From Armatimonadota bacterium (GTDB taxonomy: Bacteria; Armatimonadota; Zipacnadia; Zipacnadales; JABUFB01): a stretch of DNA of 6,034 nucleotides. The notes beneath the pieces are model-generated. The model did no database searches. It saw only the letters and a program-made list of their open reading frames with translations, and was not told the origin of the DNA. The first letter of the stretch is position 1. Every line of letters begins with the position of its first letter. Below, piece after piece: positions 1 to 5,961 of the stretch. The position numbers and the translations under genes were made by a program. The DNA is taken from NCBI GenBank assembly GCA_018056145.1, contig JAGPGE010000383.1, positions 1-6,034 of the forward strand, in the 5' to 3' direction.

Positions 1-38
1 ACCCGCGCGGTCAGGGGCTTGCGGCGCTGGATCAGCAT
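1..38 (-). CDS. Start of a further gene in the cluster, truncated by the window edge
   Basis: An ATG at 36-38 opens a frame of 12 codons (MLIQRRKPLTAR) that runs off the left edge. It lies 14 nt after the stop of the 808-residue gene. That gap contains a strong Shine-Dalgarno, GGAGG, with 8 nt between it and the ATG, which is close to ideal. The spacing implies co-transcription and re-initiation after the upstream gene. The visible N-terminus is basic and shows no family motif, so no function can be given. It could be the cytosolic lead-in of a membrane or secreted protein, but the hydrophobic part, if any, is not in view. Confidence rests only on the ribosome binding site, the tight spacing and the open frame. 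Confidence 0.6.
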   Translation of the reverse strand, partial: MLIQRRKPLTAR

Positions 39-52
39 TCTCTTGGCCTCCG

Positions 53-2479
53 CTACCAGGAGATGAGCAGTTCGCCCGTGATGTTGTGCGCTTCCACGAA
101 CCGTCCACGCCAGTCATGCACCAGTTCCGGCTCGACATAGTCGCCGAGAACGTAGGGATACTGTGGGTTCCGCAGGAAGGTGACCGTCGCCTCCGTGCCG
201 GGTTCTGGGAAGAAACGCACGGTCGCGTTCTCCAAGCCCGACAGTCGCATGCGGCGCTTGATGCCAATGGCGCCGGAATGCTCCTCGCGGCAGGAGACAA
301 GCCCGGCCTCCTGGTCCACGAACACTCGGCATTCCCGGCGCCAGCTTGGGGGCATGGTGTACGTGGAGCGCCCGTCCTCAAGCCAGGTCTGCATCCCGAG
401 GAGCAGGGGCGCGCCGGCGGGAAACTGGAACGCCTGCCGGACCGTGCTGTCGGGGCAGTATCCCGAGAGGAAGAACGCGTTGGCGTGCCTGGCGATGGTG
501 AGCATTGGCGAGGCCTGTCGCGGCGAGCGCTTGTCCTGGATGAACTCGTACCCCAGGGAGCGCAGGGCGAACCGGGCCAGGGCCTCCGCCGGGAAGTGCT
601 CCGTGGGGTCGAAGGGCACCAGGAGATGGCCGCGCATTTTCGCCGGATCGCAGGATACGGTGCCCCGGAGCCAGACAAGGCGCACTGTGCCTCCCGGACC
701 GGGGGTCTGCGCGGCGGCAACGCGCGTCTCGCCGCCCTGTCGCAGAAGCATATGGGCCGCTCCGGAGCCCTCACGCGGGACTTCGCGGATCCCGCCTGCC
801 GAGAGAAGCTCGGGATGCGTGAAGCGGGTGGGGTACTGATCGGCAAGCACATCGGCGCTCAGCGTTTCGCCCAGTTCGAATTCGCCGCTGAGTGGTTGGG
901 CGAGGTCGATGCCCAGCAAGTTGAGTAGATCGTTGCTGGCATGGGTCGCCGGGCCATACAGGAGCGCGCGGCCACCGTTGGCGAGGTGGGTGACAAGCGC
1001 GGCCTCCCACGCACTGCCGGCGTCGGGCACCGGGCTGACCAGGATGCTCTCGCCCAGCAGCGCGGGTCTTGTCTCCAGTACGCCAGGCAAGGCGCGGGTG
1101 CTGATGACCGTGTTCAGCGGCAGGCCATTGTTCACAGCGCCGCGCATGAACCAGTCGCCGAAGAAGACCTCGTTCACCCGCGGATTGTCGCCGAACGTGC
1201 GGTCGTGGACCTCGTCGAAGGGGTAGACCCAGACCAGCGGACCGGGTGCGTCTGGCGCTTCCCGCACCCCCGATAGAACGTGCGGGATGACCTCATTGGG
1301 CACCTGGTCGGGCAGGTTCCCGTAGGAATCATCGGCGGTAAGCAGCAGGATGGATGTGGGATTGCAGACATTGCCCTCCGCGTCGATGCGCGCCACGGAC
1401 AGGGGCATGTAGATGTCCTGCGGCTCGCGGCCATACCGGTCGAGCCACGGGCTGTTGAGCCACCACGGATCGTGGGTGTAGTAGCGGAAGGGGAAGGTCT
1501 CGCCGGGTATCTCGGCGATGTGCGACATCCAGCCCACCAGTTCCAGCCCGAAGTCATGGTTGAGCGCGGCCCAGGGCGAGTTCGGCGGCGGCTCCATCCC
1601 GTACCCGCCTTCGTAGATGTCCCGCAGGGGCACCGCATCGGAGGCCAGGTCGATGCCCGTGGAGAGGTTGGTGCCGCGGGTCTCCAGGGGCAGCTCCGGG
1701 CACTCCTGGCGGAACAAGTTCCAGAAATCCAGGCTGATCCGCTTCACCTCATCGACCCTGGATGTGTTGAAGGACTGGCCGTCGAACACCGCGCCACGAA
1801 GCGCCCAGGGCTCCAGACCGAAGCCGAACCCATTGGAGAGCCACAGGTAGTCGAAGCCGAGGTCCTCGCAGAACCGTCTTGCCTGGCGTCCCAAGAATAC
1901 GCCGAAGGGCGTGTCTTCAGGGATGCCTTCGGGGAACCCGGCGTAGCTCTGCGCGTCAGCATGGAGGGTGGCGTAGGAGCAGACGAAGCTCTTCGCACCC
2001 ATCGTCTCACCCAGGCAGATCTCGGGGTGCCGCTCATACTTGAACGCGGACTTGGCGAACTCCGGGCCGGGGTCGAAGGTCTCGCCCACACGCACCGGGC
2101 GACCGGTGACCATGCGCCCCTCTTCCTTGATGATCGCCAGCAGGCGCTTGAGCCAGCCGTAGGTGAACTCCGGCGGATCCTCCATGTACAGGTACGGGCG
2201 GCTGTGAAGCGCGATGCCCTCGGGGTCATTGGGCACGTGGGCCCTGGGGTTCGCGCCGCCGATGTACCGCGCCCATTCGAAAGGCTCCGCCAGGTCACCC
2301 CTGTACTCCAGTATCTCGGAACCGTCAGCGCACCACAGGAGCACCGAGACCTGGTCTGCGTGCTTGATGAGCGGCCACCACTGCCGGAACAGGTCACGGC
2401 AGACAATACGGGCCGTAGCCTCGCTGGTGTCCCTGAAGGGTTTGAGGCTCATCTCGAGGGTGACGTTACGGACATGCAT
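53..2479 (-). CDS. Large cytosolic protein of unknown function, glycoside-hydrolase-like architecture (808 aa)
   Basis: Complete 808-residue frame starting at ATG 2479, with a weak GGTGAT ribosome binding site about 6 nt upstream. There is no signal peptide or membrane segment, so it should act in the cytosol. The N-terminus (NVTLEMSLKPF, 5-15; LLWCADGSEIL, 47-57) resembles an uncharacterised family I recall from environmental bacteria, without a named function. Residues ~1-450 are rich in Trp, Tyr and acidic clusters typical of sugar-binding TIM barrels: E223 in LEPW, E266 in ETRGT, HDPWW at 336-340, D422-E423. Residues ~455-530 look like a GATase-like domain such as the one following the barrel in GH42 beta-galactosidases (LANGGRALLYGP, 499-510; LLGIDL, 521-526). 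Residues ~590-808 look beta-rich. A glycosidase or sugar-modifying role is inference, and no catalytic residue can be assigned. It follows the TPR gene by 117 nt and precedes another gene by 14 nt. Confidence 0.85.
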   Translation of the reverse strand: MHVRNVTLEMSLKPFRDTSEATARIVCRDLFRQWWPLIKHADQVSVLLWCADGSEILEYRGDLAEPFEWARYIGGANPRAHVPNDPEGIALHSRPYLYMEDPPEFTYGWLKRLLAIIKEEGRMVTGRPVRVGETFDPGPEFAKSAFKYERHPEICLGETMGAKSFVCSYATLHADAQSYAGFPEGIPEDTPFGVFLGRQARRFCEDLGFDYLWLSNGFGFGLEPWALRGAVFDGQSFNTSRVDEVKRISLDFWNLFRQECPELPLETRGTNLSTGIDLASDAVPLRDIYEGGYGMEPPPNSPWAALNHDFGLELVGWMSHIAEIPGETFPFRYYTHDPWWLNSPWLDRYGREPQDIYMPLSVARIDAEGNVCNPTSILLLTADDSYGNLPDQVPNEVIPHVLSGVREAPDAPGPLVWVYPFDEVHDRTFGDNPRVNEVFFGDWFMRGAVNNGLPLNTVISTRALPGVLETRPALLGESILVSPVPDAGSAWEAALVTHLANGGRALLYGPATHASNDLLNLLGIDLAQPLSGEFELGETLSADVLADQYPTRFTHPELLSAGGIREVPREGSGAAHMLLRQGGETRVAAAQTPGPGGTVRLVWLRGTVSCDPAKMRGHLLVPFDPTEHFPAEALARFALRSLGYEFIQDKRSPRQASPMLTIARHANAFFLSGYCPDSTVRQAFQFPAGAPLLLGMQTWLEDGRSTYTMPPSWRRECRVFVDQEAGLVSCREEHSGAIGIKRRMRLSGLENATVRFFPEPGTEATVTFLRNPQYPYVLGDYVEPELVHDWRGRFVEAHNITGELLISW

Positions 2480-2523
2480 TGTGGATCACCGGGTGGCGCG
2501 GATTGGTGGTATGCGGTCACGGG

Positions 2524-2551
2524 AAGGGGCGCCGCATTCGCAGCACCCCTT
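2524..2551 (-). other. Intergenic hairpin between the TPR gene and the 808-aa gene
   Basis: Read on the minus strand, AAGGGGTGC and GCGCCCCTT form a 9-bp stem with one G-U pair around a 10-nt loop. On the plus strand the same position would be a C/A mismatch, so the fold suits leftward transcripts. No run of U follows, so it is not a classical intrinsic terminator. It might attenuate transcription or protect an mRNA end between the transporter genes and the downstream gene, or be chance in GC-rich DNA. Confidence 0.35.
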
Positions 2552-2596
2552 GGATTGCCTGTTCGGCGACCGGCACCATGTCACCTTCGGCCGGGT

Positions 2597-3652
2597 CTAG
2601 AAGTCCTGCTTGGCTGGAACGGCCGGCCCCGTGGCTCCGGCGGCCTTGCGTTCCTTGGCCTTCTCGCGCTCGATGTAGATGTCGCTGGCATACTCCGGCA
2701 CTTCGCGGCCGAGGATGCGGCTGATCTGGGCGACCTTGGTGCGCGCGTGGAAGTCCAGCGCAGCGTTCTTCGCAGCAAGATCCCACACATCCAGCGCCTG
2801 CTCGTACTTTCCGGCGGCCTCGTAGATATGGCCCTTCATGTGCAGCGCCAGGGAACTGTTGGGCGCCATCGCGAGTGCTTCGTTGATCTCGTCAATCGCC
2901 GCGTCGTACTTCTTCTCCTCCATGAACCGCCAAGCCCACATGTAACGCTCGCGGATGGTGAGGGTCGCACCATGCGCGGTGCCATCAGACGGGTCGCGCT
3001 TGATGCAGTAGTCGTACCAGTCCAGGGCCTTGGGCATGTCAGGCAGGCGCTCCCAGCCGTGGGCGATGAGGCGTTCGATGTACTCGGGGTGCTCGAACTG
3101 GATCGCGGCCCCGAGCCATTTGGCGGCTTCCGGGAAGTCCTTGACCTTGTCGAAGAACGTCCAGCCAAGCTCCATGTAGAGGTCGTAGCGGTCGGGGTTC
3201 CAAGAAATGCCCTCCTTGAGGGCGTTGATCCCCAGCCGCAGGAACTCGGCGCGTTGCGCGGGGTCCTCGGTCTCCACGTACAGGTTGTAACACAGGTGCC
3301 AACCGGTGATGCGCCAGGGCTCGAGCCAGTGGGGGTCGAGCAGAGTCACGGTGCGCATCAGGTTGAGAGACTTCAGACTCGCGCCTTGTCCGGAGTCCCA
3401 GTACTCCTGGGTCTTGAACCAGAGCATTGAGGCGGCGATGTCCCGGAAACCTCCCAGGATCGCCCCGGCGATGACCCCGGTGATTGCAGTGGGGTCGAAC
3501 TCGATGAGCTTGGTTACCGGGGTGGGGCTGCGCAGGCCGAGTACCAGGCGATCCATGTTGACCGAATCGCTGATCGGCTGCAGCAGGACCATCAGGCCCA
3601 GAACCAGCACCCAGCCGGCAACCTGGTATCCCTTCATTTGCTTGAGTCTCAT
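2597..3652 (-). CDS. Membrane-anchored tetratricopeptide-repeat protein, probable ABC exporter partner
   Basis: 351 residues from ATG 3652, chosen because CGGAGAG lies 7 nt upstream. A basic start (MRLKQMKGYQ) leads into a hydrophobic helix at about 11-24 with no clear cleavage site, so it is probably an uncleaved anchor. A second, weaker hydrophobic stretch lies at 56-78. From about 70 the pattern is of helical repeats: FRDIAASMLWFK (69-80), LLDPHWLEPWRITGW (104-118), WNPDRYDLYMELGW (151-164), and two clear TPR units near 238-265 (MEEKKYDAAIDEINEALAMAP) and 270-298 (GHIYEAAGKYEQALDVW). The C-terminus is charged and then Ala/Pro-rich. TPR domains bind proteins and do no chemistry. I recall similar anchored TPR proteins with an FR-A-LLW motif near ABC-2 exporters in environmental bacteria. 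Its position 61 nt after the permease supports a scaffold or accessory role, but the exact role is inferred. Confidence 0.88.
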   Translation of the reverse strand: MRLKQMKGYQVAGWVLVLGLMVLLQPISDSVNMDRLVLGLRSPTPVTKLIEFDPTAITGVIAGAILGGFRDIAASMLWFKTQEYWDSGQGASLKSLNLMRTVTLLDPHWLEPWRITGWHLCYNLYVETEDPAQRAEFLRLGINALKEGISWNPDRYDLYMELGWTFFDKVKDFPEAAKWLGAAIQFEHPEYIERLIAHGWERLPDMPKALDWYDYCIKRDPSDGTAHGATLTIRERYMWAWRFMEEKKYDAAIDEINEALAMAPNSSLALHMKGHIYEAAGKYEQALDVWDLAAKNAALDFHARTKVAQISRILGREVPEYASDIYIEREKAKERKAAGATGPAVPAKQDF

Positions 3653-3713
3653 GGCATCGCTCTCCGGCGTTGTTGGCCGCGTTACGGCAAGTGAAGCGCT
3701 GTGCTCCGCGCCT

Positions 3714-4721
3714 TTATACTTCGCGTTCGTTGAAACACAAATACCCGATGAGCATGATCACGACCACGTACATGAGCCCCTGGAGACCATGCTTGGTGAG
3801 CACTTCCCAGGGCACAACCTGATCGCGCAGGATCGCCTCGCGGATATCGAAGATCTCGAAATGCGGCAGCACGCGATAGATGGTGCCCAGGAGGACCTGG
3901 GCAACCGCGCTTGCGCCGCGGTCGGGGTCGGACAACTGGCGGAAGAAATCGCTCATCTGCCCGACGAAGTAGATGAAGAAGGAGAAGATCGCCGCGAAGA
4001 TCCACGAGAAGACGGTGGACGCGGTGACCGCGAGGGCGACCAGGACGGCCGTCTCGCAGAAGGCCAGGCCCAGTGCCTTCGCGATATTGGCGTACATGAA
4101 GTCCATGTGGTAAGCGGTCGCGCCGGACTCCGGGTCAATGTTCTTGAACTGCGGAGCCTTGATTGCGAACACAATGTAGAAGGTGATCGCCATGACCAGC
4201 ATGTTGGCGAAGACCGTGGCGTAGCCGCCGAGGAACTTGCCGAACAGGAACTGGGCGCGCGTCACGGGCTTTGCGAGCAGGGTATGGATGGTGCGGCGCT
4301 CGATCTCGTCGGCGATCAAGCGGGTGCCCAGGAAGATGGCGATGAGCAGCCCGAAGAACCGGGTGGCGCCCAGGCCGATGTCGATGAGCATCTTGAGCTC
4401 AGCGCCCGGCTGAAGGTACGCCAGGACCCACGACGAGAGGATGATCAGCAGCGCGAAGACCAGAATGCCGTTGAGGAAGCGGCGACGCCAGGCCTCGTGG
4501 AAAGTGGCCCGAGCGACACGCCAGATCGGGGGCATAAGCCGCCCGAAGAAGTAGGTCGGGAAGTTGCGGGCAAGGGGGATCAACAGCGCCAGGCCGATGA
4601 TGCCCCAGGCGATGTACACCGCCTGCATGCGGTCACTGCTGAACGCGAACCAGATCAGCCCGGCCAGGATGACCATGATGATGAACCAGTAGACATCCGC
4701 GAGGATGTTGCGGCTAGTCAT
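3714..4721 (-). CDS. ABC-2 type transporter permease
   Basis: 335 residues with about eight hydrophobic segments, near 11-28, 34-51, 84-103, 119-137, 164-185, 211-235, 237-256 and 313-330. The core from about 66 onward has the ABC-2 permease layout. This includes the hallmark cytoplasmic stretch DEIERRTIHTLLAKPVTRAQF (138-158) followed by LFGKFLGGY, the coupling region that contacts the ATPase. A loop between segments 5 and 6 (188-210) contains APQFKNIDPESG. The first two segments (1-51) are additional to the usual six. The ATG at 4721 overlaps the ATPase stop by 8 nt (ATGACTAG), and AAAGGAG lies 12 nt upstream, so the two genes are translationally coupled. Two such permeases with two ATPases would normally form an exporter in the inner membrane. 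The substrate cannot be read from the sequence. Family assignment is firm. Confidence 0.93.
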   Translation of the reverse strand: MTSRNILADVYWFIIMVILAGLIWFAFSSDRMQAVYIAWGIIGLALLIPLARNFPTYFFGRLMPPIWRVARATFHEAWRRRFLNGILVFALLIILSSWVLAYLQPGAELKMLIDIGLGATRFFGLLIAIFLGTRLIADEIERRTIHTLLAKPVTRAQFLFGKFLGGYATVFANMLVMAITFYIVFAIKAPQFKNIDPESGATAYHMDFMYANIAKALGLAFCETAVLVALAVTASTVFSWIFAAIFSFFIYFVGQMSDFFRQLSDPDRGASAVAQVLLGTIYRVLPHFEIFDIREAILRDQVVPWEVLTKHGLQGLMYVVVIMLIGYLCFNEREV

Positions 4722-5652
4722 CTGTAGAGCCCACTCCTTTGACCGCGTCGATAAAGACTTCTTCGAGGGAGCGCCGGTCGGGGTGCATGCCCGTGACTAC
4801 GGCTCCGTGCCTGTCGAGCATGACCGCCGCTTCGGCCGCCGCGGTCTGGGTCTCGAACTGGGCTTCCAGCATGGCGCCATGGTGGGTGAAGCTCTTGGCG
4901 GCACGCGCGATCTCCGCCTCCGCCTCGGGGCTGACCTTCTCGGCAGTCAGCCGGTAGAAGCCCTCGGTGCCTGCGAGCACCTCATCCATCGAACCGGTCA
5001 CAACGAGTCTGCCGCGGTTGAGGATGACGATGTTGTCGCAGACGGGCTCCATTTCCTTGAGCAGGTGGGAGCACAGGAACACAGTCTTTCCGCGCTCGCG
5101 GATCTGCACAATGATGTCCCTGATCTGCATCTGGGCCGAGGGGTCCAGACCCGCAGTAGGCTCGTCCATGAAGACGAGGTCCGGGTCATTGAGCAGCGCC
5201 TGTGCGACGCCGACCCGCTGCAGCATGCCGCGGGAGTAATTGCGCACGCGGATGTGGCGCCGGGTCCACATGCCAACCAGTTCCAGCAGCTCCTGGGTGC
5301 GCATCTCAAGCTCACGACCGCCCAACCCGAACAGCCCGCCATAGAAGGCCAGCAGTTCAACCGCGTTCAGGTGGTCGTAGAAATACGGGCCTTCGGGGAC
5401 GAACCCCACACGCTCCTTGTAATCCGGCGAGCCGATCGGGTATCCGAGCACCCGAGCATCGCCCGAGGTCGGGTTGATCAGCCCCAGCAGGAGCTTCAGC
5501 GTGGTGGTCTTCCCCGACCCGTTCGGGCCGACGAGGCCGAAGATCTGGCCCTCTTCCACTTGCAGGGTCAGACCGAGAAGGCCTACCGGGTTCCCGTCGG
5601 AGTCGACCCCGTAGGTCTTGGTAAGATCCCGGGTCTCAATGGCGAGTGCTAT
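4714..5652 (-). CDS. ABC transporter ATP-binding protein of an ABC-2 exporter, apparent AUA start
   Basis: A 312-residue nucleotide-binding subunit, numbered from the ATA at 5652. All core motifs are present: an aromatic A-loop Tyr at 15 (TKTYG), Walker A GPNGSGKT at 42-49, a Q-loop region FVPEGPYFY with Glu where many ABC proteins have Gln (~87), signature NYSRGMLQR at 138-146 in place of LSGGQ, Walker B LVFMDEP at 159-165, D-loop GLDP, and the switch His in LCSH at 196. The C-terminal SLEEVFIDAVKG is typical of ABC-2 ATPases, and YSRGM/PEG variants are usual in that subfamily as I recall it. The protein drives export through the adjoining permease by ATP hydrolysis at the inner membrane. 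Start choice: the only standard start is GTG 5559, which would delete residues 1-31 including the A-loop. ATA 5652 has GGGAGGT 8 nt upstream and gives (M)ALAIETRDLTKTYG, the expected N-terminus. Function is confident; the start is not. Confidence 0.92.
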   Translation of the reverse strand: MALAIETRDLTKTYGVDSDGNPVGLLGLTLQVEEGQIFGLVGPNGSGKTTTLKLLLGLINPTSGDARVLGYPIGSPDYKERVGFVPEGPYFYDHLNAVELLAFYGGLFGLGGRELEMRTQELLELVGMWTRRHIRVRNYSRGMLQRVGVAQALLNDPDLVFMDEPTAGLDPSAQMQIRDIIVQIRERGKTVFLCSHLLKEMEPVCDNIVILNRGRLVVTGSMDEVLAGTEGFYRLTAEKVSPEAEAEIARAAKSFTHHGAMLEAQFETQTAAAEAAVMLDRHGAVVTGMHPDRRSLEEVFIDAVKGVGSTDD

Positions 5653-5660
5653 CTCAGGGC

Positions 5661-5667
5661 ACCTCCC
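5661..5667 (-). promoter_or_regulatory. Ribosome binding site of the ABC ATPase gene
   Basis: GGGAGGT on the minus strand is a strong Shine-Dalgarno. Eight bases separate it from the ATA at 5652-5650, normal initiation spacing. No ATG, GTG or TTG in any useful frame lies at that distance: a GTG overlapping the site itself leads to an immediate TGA. This site is the main reason for placing the ATPase start at the ATA. Confidence 0.65.
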
Positions 5668-5752
5668 GTGAACGCGGCCGGCACCGACAATCGGTTCTGG
5701 ACGGACGCGTCTTCGCCGCCGCGACGAATGGCGGACGAGTAGTCGATACGTG

Positions 5753-5780
5753 TAACGCCCACCATGCGCAGTGGGGTTCC
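5753..5780 (-). promoter_or_regulatory. Possible ECF-sigma-type promoter for the ABC cluster
   Basis: On the minus strand GGAACC (5780-5775) and CGTTA (5757-5753) are separated by 17 nt. This resembles the GGAAC ... GT(C/T)TA pattern of extracytoplasmic-function sigma promoters. It would start transcription near 5745, leaving a leader of about 90 nt before the ATPase ribosome binding site. No good sigma-70 pair was seen in this stretch. GGAAC motifs are common in GC-rich DNA, so this is tentative. Confidence 0.2.
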
Positions 5781-5795
5781 CCGCAATCGGCGACT

Positions 5796-5813
5796 TTCTG
5801 TGAGAATGTTACG
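5796..5813 (+). repeat. Diverged copy of the IS-end repeat
   Basis: TTCTGTGAGAATGTTACG shares TTCTG, then GA, AATGT and an A at matching positions with the repeat at 5943-5961, differing mostly by transitions. It lies in the same orientation, 121 nt before the first of the two close copies. It may be an outlying transposase-binding site or the scar of an earlier insertion, or simple coincidence. Confidence 0.35.
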
Positions 5814-5916
5814 GATCGAGCCGAAACTCGGCACAGCGGCGGATCTCACGCACGGCGGTGGAGTGTAACCGGGGACAGAGGCTTGGGTCAACCGTGAAGG
5901 GCCGACGGTGCCGTAG

Positions 5917-5935
5917 TTCTGCGATTCTGTCAGTG
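5917..5935 (+). repeat. IS-end direct repeat, copy A
   Basis: TTCTGCGATTCTGTCAGTG. It matches copy B (5943-5961) at 15 of the first 18 positions; the only differences are TTC against AAA in the middle. The two start 26 nt apart in direct orientation, just ahead of a rightward reading frame. This arrangement fits transposase-binding repeats at the end of an insertion sequence. Confidence 0.55.
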
Positions 5936-5942
5936 CTAATGG

Positions 5943-5961
5943 TTCTGCGAAAATGTCAGTC
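5943..5961 (+). repeat. IS-end direct repeat, copy B
   Basis: TTCTGCGAAAATGTCAGTC, the second of two close direct repeats. It ends immediately before the ATG at 5962. Its own internal ATG (5953-5955) is in frame with that start, so the repeat may overlap the transposase initiation region. This would be typical of a compact insertion sequence with almost no untranslated leader. Confidence 0.55.

Larger units (their letters stand above)
5653..5916. other. Intergenic region upstream of the ABC cluster, no convincing gene
   Basis: About 260 bases between the ATPase start and the putative insertion-sequence end. Open frames here are short, rich in Arg/Gly/Pro, lack ribosome binding sites and show no recognisable protein. 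Visible structure: small inverted repeats CCCAC/GTGGG (5758-5762 and 5771-5775), GGGG-TT-CCCC (5773-5782) and GCCGA-AAC-TCGGC (5820-5832), the possible promoter at 5753-5780, and a diverged copy of the IS-end repeat at 5796-5813. The leader and promoter of the leftward cluster must lie here, or further right inside the element if the element drives the operon. Confidence 0.6.

Noticed and set aside
86..928. 280-codon plus-strand open frame
   Set aside because: Antisense to the 3' part of the 808-aa gene, with no domain pattern or ribosome binding site.
2517..2579. 20-codon minus-strand frame between the TPR and 808-aa genes
   Set aside because: The AAGGTG before its ATG is too close (3 nt), and the frame overlaps the hairpin. 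Nothing distinguishes it from chance.
1280..3430. 716-codon plus-strand open frame
   Set aside because: It runs antisense through the 808-aa gene and into the TPR gene, crossing their boundary. Its composition (Arg/Gly/Val/Leu/His-rich, no domain) is that of a complement shadow in GC-rich DNA, and the minus-strand proteins have recognisable motifs.
3306..4727. 473-codon plus-strand open frame
   Set aside because: Antisense to the permease and the start of the TPR gene. The product is Asp/Glu/His/Gln-rich low-complexity sequence typical of the complement of membrane-protein codons.
5097..5170. Degenerate ABC signature (YSRGM instead of LSGGQ) and Glu in the Q-loop as signs of an inactive ATPase
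   Set aside because: All catalytic residues (Walker A Lys, Walker B Asp-Glu, switch His) are intact, and these variants are, as I recall, normal in the ABC-2 exporter ATPase subfamily.
4705..5742. 345-codon plus-strand open frame
   Set aside because: Antisense to the ABC ATPase, whose Walker A, signature and Walker B motifs settle the coding strand.
5653..5916. CRISPR array, tRNA or riboswitch in the intergenic region
   Set aside because: There are no regularly spaced repeats, no cloverleaf or CCA-type end and no recognisable aptamer core. The inverted repeats present have stems of only 4-5 bp.
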